A DNA stretch of 64,000 nucleotides from an alpha proteobacterium HIMB114. Lineage in GTDB: Bacteria; Pseudomonadota; Alphaproteobacteria; Pelagibacterales; Pelagibacteraceae. This document shows, piece after piece, positions 9,126 through 18,063 of this stretch. The DNA lies in assembly GCA_000163555.2 (NCBI GenBank), contig ADAC02000001.1, forward strand, positions 806,001 to 870,000. The letters run 5' to 3'. Position numbers and translations under genes: made by a program. The notes beneath the pieces were generated by a model, which made no database searches, was not told the DNA's origin, and worked only from the letters and a program-made list of their open reading frames with translations. Each line of letters starts with the position of its first letter. Within the stretch, counting starts at the first letter, position 1.

Positions 9126-10285
9126 TTTATTTTTATGATTAAATCTGTATCAAATTTTTTTGAGTTTAAACTATCTCTTAAATTTCTATAATTTTTAGTC
9201 AAAACTTTTTTTTGCAAATTTTCATTTTCATATATTTTTTTTATTTTCGTCCTAAGATCATTAAGGTCTTCGTAAACTAAATCATTATTCATCGCAATTT
9301 CTTTAGAACCTCCAGAGTTATGTGTAAATACAATCATACCTTTTTTCTTCATCTCCAAAACAGCTCTTCCAAAATGTTCAAACATAGACAAATGTAAACC
9401 ATATTTAGTATTTTTTAAAATTTTGTCTCTTATCTTTGTTTTAATAAAGCCAAAAAATTTAATGTCATCGGGATATTTATTCCTGTAATACTCAATCTTT
9501 TTTATGTTTTTATTATTACTCGGACCGATAATTATTAATCTTGATTTTTTAAATATTCTAAATTTTTTTTTAAGTAAAATAAAAAAATCTATACCTTGAA
9601 ATGTATTTTTATCTTTTCCTACTCTGCCTAAAATCACAAAACTATTTTCTCTTTGTTTAAATCGATTAAATTTTTCGTGATAATATTCTGGAATTTTGAA
9701 TGTAGGATATATAATGTAAATTTTTTTGAAAAAATTTTTATAAATTTTAATAAATCTTTCTTTAGTCCATCTTGAGTTTGCAATTGTAATGTTATTCTTA
9801 AATTTTTTTTTATTAAAAAATAAATATATCCTAAATGAAAGAGATACCACAAACCTACACAAAATTTTATGAATTTCCCAAGATTTAGATCCAATTGCCA
9901 AATAATGCCATGGACTTAAAGAATAAAAAGGATGGTGAATGTATTGATAAACTCTAAATTTTTTTGAAACAAACTCACCAGCAGCTGAAAATATAAACTT
10001 ATAATTTTTATTATTTAATAGTGATGCGTGATAAATTAAATATATTTGAGCCAAAAAAATATATCTTTTACAAAAAAAATCAATCAATAGACTATCTGAT
10101 TTTACTTTTACTATTTTAATTTTTTTTTTAAATTTTAATTCTCTGTGTATTTTTTTATTTATATAAAAATACAAATCTATATTAAATTTTTTTGATAATA
10201 AATTCGTAACATGTTCGCAAAAAATTTCTCCACCACCAAAATCATGGAGATGGGGGAAAAAAATTGCAATATTATTTTTTACCAC
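9122..10285 (-). CDS. Family 4 glycosyltransferase
   Basis: A 387-residue GT-B enzyme. The N-terminal domain has an HDFGGGEIF loop; the C-terminal domain has ILGRVGKDKN and the donor-binding E-x7-E type segment EHFGRAVLEMKKKG, followed by HNSGGSKEI. The pattern is close to the ALG11-like branch of GT4, which adds mannose-type sugars from GDP donors, so a GDP-mannose or GDP-heptose donor is plausible here. It overlaps the reductase gene by 4 nt and the next glycosyltransferase gene by 14 nt. Confidence 0.85.
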   Translation of the reverse strand: MVKNNIAIFFPHLHDFGGGEIFCEHVTNLLSKKFNIDLYFYINKKIHRELKFKKKIKIVKVKSDSLLIDFFCKRYIFLAQIYLIYHASLLNNKNYKFIFSAAGEFVSKKFRVYQYIHHPFYSLSPWHYLAIGSKSWEIHKILCRFVVSLSFRIYLFFNKKKFKNNITIANSRWTKERFIKIYKNFFKKIYIIYPTFKIPEYYHEKFNRFKQRENSFVILGRVGKDKNTFQGIDFFILLKKKFRIFKKSRLIIIGPSNNKNIKKIEYYRNKYPDDIKFFGFIKTKIRDKILKNTKYGLHLSMFEHFGRAVLEMKKKGMIVFTHNSGGSKEIAMNNDLVYEDLNDLRTKIKKIYENENLQKKVLTKNYRNLRDSLNSKKFDTDLIIKIK

Positions 10286-11351
10286 AAACTAAACCTAATT
10301 TTTTTATATAATTTTTTTCAGAATGAAATTTTGAATAACTTTGAGACATAAAATTTATTTTTCTATTTAATTCTGATTTATCAATTTTTTTCATTGCAAG
10401 CTCTAAATTAAATTTTTTCCAATTTCTAACTATTAATTCTTCCAGTTTAAATTTTCTTAATTCATTACTCATCCATGTATTATTAGTAACAAATATTTTT
10501 TTTTTTAATGAAATCGCCTCTATAAAAATACCAGAAGTTCTTAACAAATAACTCTTTGAGTCATAAGGGAGTATAACATAACTAGAACTATTCATTATTT
10601 CTGAATATTTTTTGATTGATAGATGATTATTAAAACTCAGTTTTTGAAATAAGTATTCATCTTTCGATTTGAAATTTTCGTGAATTATAAATGTATATTT
10701 TTTATTATTATGATTTTCTAAAAAATTTTGAAAATTTGCACCGTATTTCTCTGGTCTAAAAGGCCCTGGAAAAAAAAGACAGTTTTTGTTCTTTCTTTTT
10801 TTTACATTAAAAAATGTATGAGGAACAGGCATCAAAATAGTTTTTATATTATATGTCTTGTAGATAAACTTTTTAAGTACAATAGTGTCAGTTAATAAAG
10901 TGACATTATTTGAAAACCTTTTCAAAATATATAAAATTAATTTAAAGATAAATTTTTTTTTGTATTCGTAATCATATCTGCAGTAAATATAAATGTTAAA
11001 TTTAAGATCAGAGAATATATTTGATAGAAGAAAAGAAATCAAAAATTCAAATGAAGCACTTTCTAAAAGAAAAATATCTTTTGAGTTTATCTTTTTCTCT
11101 TTATAAAATTTTTTCAAATAATAAAAATTTGGAATTATTTTTTTAAATATTTGTTGGAAATTACTCAACGCAACATGATTTAAAATTTTAACAACCTCTT
11201 TGGCCTTTTTAATTTCGTTTTTTTTTGGTGCTACTATAAATAATTTACACTGATATTTTAATGCAAATTTCTTTAGAGTTTTAATGTAAGAAATTTCATG
11301 ACCAGAATTATTTAACCAGGTTGGGTAACAACAAACAAATTTTTCAACCAT
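10272..11351 (-). CDS. Putative GT-B glycosyltransferase
   Basis: About 359 residues from the preferred start, ATG at 11351-11349. This start gives a TAATG stop-start junction with the upstream epimerase gene. A longer frame from 11378 would overlap that gene by 28 nt. The sequence opens with VEKFVCCYPTWLNNSGHE. The second half has an FFPGPFRPEKYG segment and a late IEAISLKKKIFVTNNTWMS stretch, resembling the donor site of GT4-like enzymes. Overall similarity to known families is weak, so the class is inferred from the pattern and from the glycosyltransferase neighbours. Confidence 0.65.
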   Translation of the reverse strand: MVEKFVCCYPTWLNNSGHEISYIKTLKKFALKYQCKLFIVAPKKNEIKKAKEVVKILNHVALSNFQQIFKKIIPNFYYLKKFYKEKKINSKDIFLLESASFEFLISFLLSNIFSDLKFNIYIYCRYDYEYKKKFIFKLILYILKRFSNNVTLLTDTIVLKKFIYKTYNIKTILMPVPHTFFNVKKRKNKNCLFFPGPFRPEKYGANFQNFLENHNNKKYTFIIHENFKSKDEYLFQKLSFNNHLSIKKYSEIMNSSSYVILPYDSKSYLLRTSGIFIEAISLKKKIFVTNNTWMSNELRKFKLEELIVRNWKKFNLELAMKKIDKSELNRKINFMSQSYSKFHSEKNYIKKLGLVCGKK

Positions 11352-12271
11352 TACTGAAAATATTTTTTTTCGAACCAATTTACAGTATCTTTGATTCCAT
11401 TTTCGATTGATATTAAATTTTTTTTGTAACTTGGGTTAAGCTTATTAATTTTTTTAATACTTAATAGTTTATTTTTTGCGCCAACATACTTAGATTTATC
11501 ATAAACAATTTTTTTAAAATCATAATTTGCGAATTTACATATTAACTTCGCAAAATATTTTATTGGGTATGATTTTCCGTAACCTAAATTAATAATTTTA
11601 TTTTCATGATTTCTATCTACTTGAATAAGATTTTTAACAAAATCCTCAACATGAATTAATTCTCTTTTTTGATTGCCATCTCCCCACAATACAACTCTTT
11701 CATTAAAATATTTTCCTCTTAAAATTTTTCTGATTAAGTCAAAAATAAAATGAAGTTGTTTATTTTTGATTTCATAATTTTTTCCATATAACGTAGAGGG
11801 TACCAAACAAATCCATTTCATTCCAAACTGTTTTTGCATTGAAATTGCTCCTTGCAACAACATTTTTTTTGTCATCGCATATGTTTGCAAACTTTCATGC
11901 GGTTTACTAAATAAATAATTTCCTTCTGTGTGTAATTTAGTTTCATCATAACAACAACTAGTGCCAATAATGACCATTTTTGCATTTGGGTTTAGATGCC
12001 TCCACCAACTTATTATGTTAGTATTAATTTCTTGATTTATAATCCATTGGCTTCCAGAATTTTTAAGGCAAAAATCACCAGCTTGTGTCCACGCTGCTAA
12101 ATGAAAAATTTTATCGAACCTTTTAGTTAATTTAAATAATTTTTTCTTATTTAACAAATTTAATTGTTTTGAACTAGGACTATAAATTTGATAATTTTTT
12201 TTCAATAAATTCTTAATTAAACATCTTCCAAGAAATCCATTTCCACCAGTAATAAAAGCTTTTTTTTTCAT
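11351..12271 (-). CDS. NAD-dependent epimerase/dehydratase, GDP-fucose-synthase-like
   Basis: A 306-residue extended SDR. It has a GGNGFLGRCL nucleotide-binding loop, HLAAWTQAG, a GTSCCYDE strand and catalytic YAMTK. The segments VPSTLYGKNYE and ELIHVEDFV resemble GDP-L-fucose synthase (WcaG/Fcl), a combined 3,5-epimerase and 4-reductase acting on GDP-4-keto-6-deoxyhexoses. It overlaps the methyltransferase gene upstream by 4 nt (ATGA type), so the C-methylation and reduction steps may belong to one branched-sugar pathway. Confidence 0.78.
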   Translation of the reverse strand: MKKKAFITGGNGFLGRCLIKNLLKKNYQIYSPSSKQLNLLNKKKLFKLTKRFDKIFHLAAWTQAGDFCLKNSGSQWIINQEINTNIISWWRHLNPNAKMVIIGTSCCYDETKLHTEGNYLFSKPHESLQTYAMTKKMLLQGAISMQKQFGMKWICLVPSTLYGKNYEIKNKQLHFIFDLIRKILRGKYFNERVVLWGDGNQKRELIHVEDFVKNLIQVDRNHENKIINLGYGKSYPIKYFAKLICKFANYDFKKIVYDKSKYVGAKNKLLSIKKINKLNPSYKKNLISIENGIKDTVNWFEKKYFQ

Positions 12272-13476
12272 ATCTTTACATTAATTGGGAAAAAAAACTT
12301 TTTTTTATTTTTATATTTATTGTAATAGTTTTTAAGTATTTCTTTTTTAAAATTCCAAGCCAATACATAAAAGACATCAAAATTCATATTACTTTTTTTT
12401 TCTTCTTTGATTAAAATATGCGAGCCCGGTGTATACATTCCAAATCTTAATTTATTTTTTTCTAATATTATAGAAATGTCTTTATTTGAGATTTTAAAAT
12501 AATTTAATAATGTATTCCCTTTTGCTGGGGCTCCAATCCCGCAAATGCTGAGTTTTTTCTTTTTGCAATTATCAATAAATTTTATATTTTTATTTTTTAA
12601 AACACTTACTTTTTTTGCAAAATTTTTATAATAATTATAACTGTTGCATTTTAATTTTTTTTCTAAAATAATGTATCTTTGTAATCTTTTCGTTCTTTTA
12701 TATTTTTTTTTATGTGAAATATAGCACACCATTTGACCTCCGTGTGCAGACGTTAAATAACAATCGAAAATTTCTAAATCAAATTTATTTAATAAAAAAC
12801 TAAGATTTTTAAGATTGTAATAGATTAAATGTTCATGATAAATTTGATCAAAAGCAACATTTGTAACAATAGATTTCATATATAAAAATTGTACGATAAA
12901 TACCCCCTTTTCATTTAATAGATTTTTTACACCTTTTGTAAAAGAGTAAAGCTCTTCTAAATGAAAAAATACTCCAGATGCATTTATAAAATCAAATTTT
13001 CTATCAATTTTTTTTGCAATTTTTTCATTAAAAAAGAAATTTAAAGTCTTAATTTTTTTTTTATTTGCTATTTGACAAATGTTTTTTGAAGACTCAACTC
13101 CTAGTAAACTCCATTTAAATATTTTGAATTGTTCCAAAAAAGTACCATCGTTTGAACCAATATCTAAAATACTTTTGGTGCTTCCATTTTTATTGAATTT
13201 CTTATTTAAATCTATAGCAATAGTTTTAAAATGTTTCCTTAACGTATCTGTTATTCCTGAAAGGTAAGTATGATTTGAAAACATAATTTCTTTTTTGACA
13301 GTAAAGTTTAATTGAGGAGTTTTGCAAAAATCACAAAAAATTAAGTTTAATGGGTATTTTTTTTCTTTGCCTAAATCTTTTTTTCTTAAAAAGTCATTGC
13401 ACCAGGGTTGATCACCGAAATTTAATATTTTTTTCAATTTTTTAGAATTGCATACTCTACATTTTTTTATATACAT
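12268..13476 (-). CDS. NDP-sugar C-methyltransferase family protein
   Basis: A 402-residue, three-part protein typical of sugar C-methyltransferases. It has an N-terminal zinc-binding region (CRVCNSKKL and CDFCKTPQ), a central SAM domain with motif I ILDIGSNDGTFLEQF, and a C-terminal domain with SICGIGAPAKGNTLL. The family methylates C3 or another ring carbon of a 4-ketosugar nucleotide, giving branched deoxysugars. Motif I is intact, unlike in the relative at 22657-23808. It is the first gene of a long minus-strand run and faces the reductase at 13551 across a 74-nt divergent gap, where its promoter must lie. Confidence 0.87.
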   Translation of the reverse strand: MYIKKCRVCNSKKLKKILNFGDQPWCNDFLRKKDLGKEKKYPLNLIFCDFCKTPQLNFTVKKEIMFSNHTYLSGITDTLRKHFKTIAIDLNKKFNKNGSTKSILDIGSNDGTFLEQFKIFKWSLLGVESSKNICQIANKKKIKTLNFFFNEKIAKKIDRKFDFINASGVFFHLEELYSFTKGVKNLLNEKGVFIVQFLYMKSIVTNVAFDQIYHEHLIYYNLKNLSFLLNKFDLEIFDCYLTSAHGGQMVCYISHKKKYKRTKRLQRYIILEKKLKCNSYNYYKNFAKKVSVLKNKNIKFIDNCKKKKLSICGIGAPAKGNTLLNYFKISNKDISIILEKNKLRFGMYTPGSHILIKEEKKSNMNFDVFYVLAWNFKKEILKNYYNKYKNKKKFFFPINVKI

Positions 13477-13550
13477 ATTTTAAATTTTATTTTTTCGAGA
13501 TAGTAAATATTACAACATAATTGAAATATCAATTTTAAAATTTGAGTTTA

Positions 13551-14399
13551 ATGGTTACCACTAATATAGCAGTATTCGGATCCGACGGTTCTATTGGAAA
13601 TTATATAAGAAAATATTCAAAACTAAAAAAGAATATGACTTTTTATAGTCGGAAATATAAAAATAATTTTTTTGATATTAAAATAAGTAATGTTGAAAAT
13701 ATTTTGACCAAGAAAAAATTTACAAGAATCGTTTTCCTAATTTCTTTCACACGACCTGAGAAATGCTTTTTAAAGAAAAAATTAAGTTATGAAATAAATG
13801 TTAAAAAAACTAAAAAATTTCTAAAATATTTAATAAAGAGAAAAATTTATTTTATATTCTTTTCAAGTGAATATGTTTTTTCTGGAAAAAATAATAAAAA
13901 ATATAGAGAAAATGATAAGAAAAATTCACGTATGACTTATGGACTAAATAAAATTGAAATTGAAAGTTTTTTAAATAGACAATTAACTAAAAATTTTTCT
14001 ATACTTCGTTTAGGTAAAGTTTACGATAATTCATTGTCTGATAACTCTTTTTTTTCAAATTTAATCAAATATTCAAAAAAAAATAAGAGTGTTTATGTTG
14101 CTGATGATCAATATTTTTCACCTGTTTTTTCGAGAGATTTAGTAAAAATAATAGATATTTTTTTAAAAAAACAAATTGCTGGGACTTTTAATATCTGTGG
14201 CGACCAAAGTTTTTCCAGGTACGAATTTGCACAAAAATTATTTAAATTACTCAAAATAAATACTCAGCTAATTCCAATTAAATTCAATCAATTAAAGATG
14301 AAAGAAAACTTTTCTTTAAATACAACTATGAGTAATAAAAAAATTAAAAAAAGACTGAATTTTAAATTTTGTAATTTTGAAAAGAATTTTAAAACTTAA
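13551..14399 (+). CDS. RmlD-like dTDP-4-dehydrorhamnose reductase family SDR
   Basis: A 282-residue protein from ATG 13551; an in-frame TTG at 13542 is possible but less likely. It has a GSDGSIGNYI nucleotide-binding loop, FFSSEYVFSG (the RmlD-type strand) and catalytic YGLNK. The later SPVFSRDLVKII and GTFNICGDQSFSRYEFA segments are characteristic of the RmlD substrate-binding family, which reduces 4-keto-6-deoxysugar nucleotides. Unlike its neighbours it is on the plus strand, and its end overlaps the convergent GT2 gene by 11 nt. No RmlA, RmlB or RmlC accompanies it, so rhamnose itself is not assured. Confidence 0.75.
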   Translation: MVTTNIAVFGSDGSIGNYIRKYSKLKKNMTFYSRKYKNNFFDIKISNVENILTKKKFTRIVFLISFTRPEKCFLKKKLSYEINVKKTKKFLKYLIKRKIYFIFFSSEYVFSGKNNKKYRENDKKNSRMTYGLNKIEIESFLNRQLTKNFSILRLGKVYDNSLSDNSFFSNLIKYSKKNKSVYVADDQYFSPVFSRDLVKIIDIFLKKQIAGTFNICGDQSFSRYEFAQKLFKLLKINTQLIPIKFNQLKMKENFSLNTTMSNKKIKKRLNFKFCNFEKNFKT

Positions 14400-15096
14400 A
14401 ATTTAAAAATCTTTTTAAAAACATTTTAATCCAAACAACAGCAAAATTCTTCACTGTTCCACTACTCAGTGTATTAGATTTAAATAAAGTTTCTTGATTG
14501 ACGAAAATATCCTCTTCACAATATTTTAATTTGGCGTTCATGAAAATAGTGGGTAATATTTCAACCCAACAAGCATACCTTATTCCAAAAAAACTAACTT
14601 TGCTAAGATTGTTTTTAGAGTGAATTTGTAATCCATGCGCGTCACCTAATCTTTTTAAACATAAAAAACTAATCATAAGATTATTAAATTTAGATAAAAC
14701 TTTTCTTTTAATGTTAAATACTTCTGTATTTTTTCTTACACCAATAACTAAATCATGATCAGCAGATCTTAAAAAGAAATTATCTAAATTCTTTGATAAA
14801 AATGAATCATCACCAGGAAAATAAGTGAGTCTATTATAATTAGCGTGTCCAAGAGATAATTTTATTAAACCACTTAAACCTGTATTCCTATTGATTGAAA
14901 TAATTCTAAATTTTTCTTTATCGCTAAATTCAGTTAAAAAATTTTTAGATGTATTGTCAGTACTACAATCATCTAAAACTATTATTTCATAATTTAAATT
15001 GACTTTTTCTAATATAGCCTCAAGCCTTTTACATGTCTGAACAATAAACTCTTCTTCATTATACGCAAAAATAAAAACACTTATACCATTTTTCAT
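14389..15096 (-). CDS. Family 2 glycosyltransferase (dolichol-phosphate-mannose-synthase-like)
   Basis: A 235-residue GT2 enzyme with GISVFIFAYNEEEFI at the N-terminus, a VLDDCSTDNT loop and an FPGDDSFL metal-binding region near residue 95. The pattern recalls the DPM1/GtrB group, which can charge polyprenyl phosphate with a sugar, but no C-terminal membrane helices are evident. It lies directly downstream of the WbuC-like gene (9-nt gap) and ends by overlapping a convergent reductase gene. Donor and acceptor are unknown. Confidence 0.82.
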   Translation of the reverse strand: MKNGISVFIFAYNEEEFIVQTCKRLEAILEKVNLNYEIIVLDDCSTDNTSKNFLTEFSDKEKFRIISINRNTGLSGLIKLSLGHANYNRLTYFPGDDSFLSKNLDNFFLRSADHDLVIGVRKNTEVFNIKRKVLSKFNNLMISFLCLKRLGDAHGLQIHSKNNLSKVSFFGIRYACWVEILPTIFMNAKLKYCEEDIFVNQETLFKSNTLSSGTVKNFAVVWIKMFLKRFLNFKF

Positions 15097-15105
15097 ATTT
15101 TTTAA

Positions 15106-15585
15106 TCAATAATCACGAGAGTTTACAAATTTATTTAAAAAAATATTTTTATGACTGATAAACGATCCGGATCTAAATTCTAAATAAACGCAATAAGATG
15201 AAGTTGGTATTGTTACATGTCTTTCTTTTTTATTAACCCTGCCAATAATATTATCTTTCCCTATGACTATTTTAGATTGTAACTTTCCTTTTTGATTAAA
15301 TTTTAACAATTTTAAAGATCCTTTTATTGGAAAATAATATTCATCAGAATATTTATGATAGTGAATTTCATATTGTTTCTTTTTAACTATTAAATTTACC
15401 ATTACTTGTAATTTATCACTTTTGTTTTTATGTACACAAATTCTGATATCTTTTTTTTCTTTTTTAAATCTTTCTATCAGAAAAGTTATATATTTCTTTT
15501 TGAATATTAGTTGACCAGATTTCTTAAAAAAAAATGCATCTGATTTTCCGGATTTGTCTAACTTAAATACTTTGTGATAATTCAT
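15106..15585 (-). CDS. WbuC-family cupin
   Basis: A 159-residue protein. The C-terminal half fits the WbuC cupin pattern: a CVHKNKSDKLQVM segment, metal-ligand candidates in IHYHKYSDEYYF, a glycine turn (IKGSLKLL), then VTIPTSSYCVYLEFRSGSF. WbuC-type cupins occur in O-antigen clusters, and their exact reaction is not settled. It sits between the cytidylyltransferase-kinase fusion and a GT2 gene with small gaps. The cupin fold call is fairly firm; the function is open. Confidence 0.72.
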   Translation of the reverse strand: MNYHKVFKLDKSGKSDAFFFKKSGQLIFKKKYITFLIERFKKEKKDIRICVHKNKSDKLQVMVNLIVKKKQYEIHYHKYSDEYYFPIKGSLKLLKFNQKGKLQSKIVIGKDNIIGRVNKKERHVTIPTSSYCVYLEFRSGSFISHKNIFLNKFVNSRDY

Positions 15586-15597
15586 GGTATATGTAAA

Positions 15598-17121
15598 TTA
15601 AATTAAATGCTCCAAATCTTTTAATAATTGAATTTTATTGATACTTTCTTTATTTCCAATTGTATTTACAGATTGTGCAGCACATAAAGAAGCGATTAAT
15701 AAAGATAGGTTGTAGTCTAATTTATTATAAAGGCATAAAGTTATAATTGATAACATCGCATCACCTGCTCCAACTTTGTCTATTACTTTTGTGGCTAACC
15801 CATCACAATAATAATATTTTTTATTTTTTCTAACATACATTATTGATCCAGAAGCACCTCTTGTAACAACTAAATATTTGGTATTTAATGTAGAAGATAA
15901 TTTTTTCATAAGTTCTTCAAGTTTTCCTATTTTTGATCTCAATTCATATCGCAATTCGCTTTCATTTATAATAATACAATCAACATTTTTATAATTCTTT
16001 AAGCTATGATATCCTAGATTAGATGAGTTTATTTGAACATTTACTGAAATAAATTTTTTTTGATTACAGATAGTTTTAGCAAAATTTTCATCAATTAACC
16101 CATGACCATAATCTGAAATAATTATTAAATCTGATAGTTTAGATGATTTAAAAAAAATTTTTTTTAAAAGAACCTCTTCTTTACTATTCAAAAGCCTATC
16201 ATCTACTTCATAGTTTCCTATAATTTTTGTTTTTGAAATATCATCAATAAATCTTCTTTTCAAAATAGTAGGTACATTCTTACGTGTTATCTTATTTATT
16301 TTAAATTTTTTTGGTAAATTATTTAAAATAAATTTATTATTTGACTTATTTTTTCCCAAATAACTTACAAAACTTCCTCGTAAAACAAATTCTGAAAGAT
16401 GTCTGCATACCGCTCCTGCGCCACCAAGATATCGTTCTACTTTTTTATCTCTGATAACTAATACAGGTTCTTTCCCAGATTTTCCAAGGGTTTCAGTATA
16501 GTGATATTGGTCAATAATGCTCTCGCCAATTACAAGTGGTCTTATTTTTTTAAAATTGTCAATTTCAGATTTAATTTTTTCAATACTATATAATTTGCTA
16601 ATTTTTGATACAATTTTACTTTGTTTTTCTGACAGTAATCCAAAATATTTTTTAAGTAATACACTTGAACTAAATTTATCACTAGTTGTAAAGTAAATTT
16701 TTCCTTTATTTTTTTTTAATACATTTATTTCTTTTTTTATCTGGCCTGTAATATCTTTATTAATATTTTTATAATCTGGACCTTTAAAAAAAATATTTGG
16801 CTTAATTGTAGCGAGCATTTTTATAGCTGTTGGGAATGAAGAAATAACAACATAATCAATAAAATTAATTGCAGAAAGAGCTTCGGATCTTTGAAGATTG
16901 TTGAATGATGGACGACCAGGGCCCTTATTTACATACCTGTCATCTGTAACTGAAACAATTAAAATATCGACTTTTTTTTTTGCTTCCTCAAAATGTTTAA
17001 TATGCCCCAGGTGAAGTAAATCAAAAACGCCATGACATAAGCCGATGCTTTTTTTTTGTTTTTTTAAATAAGAAACTTTTTTTTCTAGAAATGTAAGATT
17101 AACTAATTTTGAATTATTCAT
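15598..17121 (-). CDS. Fused nucleotidyltransferase-PfkB kinase (HldE-like, reversed domain order)
   Basis: A 507-residue fusion. Residues about 20-160 form a cytidylyltransferase-type domain with CHGVFDLLHLGHIKHFE (HxGH), SVTDDRYVNKG and LQRSEAL motifs. Residues about 190-505 form a PfkB ribokinase domain with YLGGAGAV and the catalytic KVGAGDAM loop. Bacterial HldE has the same two activities (heptose-7-phosphate C1 kinase, heptose-1-phosphate adenylyltransferase) but in kinase-first order. The probable role is activation of heptose or a related sugar to an NDP-sugar. The epimerase gene lies 3 nt upstream and the cupin gene 12 nt downstream. Confidence 0.83.
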   Translation of the reverse strand: MNNSKLVNLTFLEKKVSYLKKQKKSIGLCHGVFDLLHLGHIKHFEEAKKKVDILIVSVTDDRYVNKGPGRPSFNNLQRSEALSAINFIDYVVISSFPTAIKMLATIKPNIFFKGPDYKNINKDITGQIKKEINVLKKNKGKIYFTTSDKFSSSVLLKKYFGLLSEKQSKIVSKISKLYSIEKIKSEIDNFKKIRPLVIGESIIDQYHYTETLGKSGKEPVLVIRDKKVERYLGGAGAVCRHLSEFVLRGSFVSYLGKNKSNNKFILNNLPKKFKINKITRKNVPTILKRRFIDDISKTKIIGNYEVDDRLLNSKEEVLLKKIFFKSSKLSDLIIISDYGHGLIDENFAKTICNQKKFISVNVQINSSNLGYHSLKNYKNVDCIIINESELRYELRSKIGKLEELMKKLSSTLNTKYLVVTRGASGSIMYVRKNKKYYYCDGLATKVIDKVGAGDAMLSIITLCLYNKLDYNLSLLIASLCAAQSVNTIGNKESINKIQLLKDLEHLI

Positions 17122-17124
17122 ATT

Positions 17125-18063
17125 TTAAATATTTGAGTATTTCTCACCTTTGGGTAAATTTCTTATTCCTAAATTCAACTCTTTTATACCTTCATTTAAA
17201 CTGCCAACAAAATTAAATCCATGTTCTAAAATCTTTTTATTTGTAACTATATAGTTTCTTTGGTCAGGATCTTTGTCAAATTCATTTATTTTAAATTTAA
17301 AATTAGGAATAATTTTTTTTATCTCATTAGCTAAATCAATCTTACTTAAATTTACATCTTCCAGACCAAGATTGAATACATTATTTTTCATTTTATCAAA
17401 ATTTTCAATACAATAACAGAAAGCTCTAGCAACATCTAAAATGTAAACATAGTTTCGCATAAATTTGCCCTCAAAAATTTCAACTTCATTATCGTTAATC
17501 GCCTCACTAACAAAATGATTTACCAGTAAATCAAGCCTCATTCTCTGAGACATTCCAAATACTGTAGCCAGACGCAATGATATAGAGTTTTTATGAGACA
17601 TTACAATTCTTTCACTTTCAACTTTTGATTTTCCATAAATTGATATCGGATTTAAAGGAGAACTTTCGTCACAATACTTCGAACCACCAATTCCATAACC
17701 AGAATTTGTATTTGGTAAAATAATTTTAGTATTTGATGAAATATTATTTACAATATGTTGTATACTCTTTGTATTAATTTCATAGGCAGCTTTTTGATTT
17801 GCTTCACAAATTGGGGCACCTACTAATGCCGCTAAAGGAATAATAACACCAAAACTTTCTAAAAAATTTTTTGTAATTAATTTAGCGTCTCTCACATCCC
17901 ATTTTAAAAAATTAATTTTACAGGATTCTAAATAATTTTTTTGATTAAAATATAGATTATCTATTACTGTTATTTCATAATTTTTTTTTATCAATTCTCT
18001 TACGATAACATTACCTAAATAACCAGCTCCCCCAGTAATTAAAATTTTATCTTTATTAAACAT
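17125..18063 (-). CDS. NAD-dependent epimerase/dehydratase
   Basis: An extended SDR of 312 residues from ATG 18063-18061. This start gives an 8-nt overlap with the kinase gene upstream and begins MFNKDKILITGGAGYLG. An upstream start at 18102 would add 13 unconserved residues. It has a GGAGYLG nucleotide-binding loop, LAALVGAPICE, PNTNSGYG and catalytic YGKSK. It resembles the epimerase at 29733-30722. Its place between a heptose kinase and an HldE-like fusion suggests that it modifies an activated heptose or hexose; the exact reaction is unknown. Confidence 0.8.
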   Translation of the reverse strand: MFNKDKILITGGAGYLGNVIVRELIKKNYEITVIDNLYFNQKNYLESCKINFLKWDVRDAKLITKNFLESFGVIIPLAALVGAPICEANQKAAYEINTKSIQHIVNNISSNTKIILPNTNSGYGIGGSKYCDESSPLNPISIYGKSKVESERIVMSHKNSISLRLATVFGMSQRMRLDLLVNHFVSEAINDNEVEIFEGKFMRNYVYILDVARAFCYCIENFDKMKNNVFNLGLEDVNLSKIDLANEIKKIIPNFKFKINEFDKDPDQRNYIVTNKKILEHGFNFVGSLNEGIKELNLGIRNLPKGEKYSNI

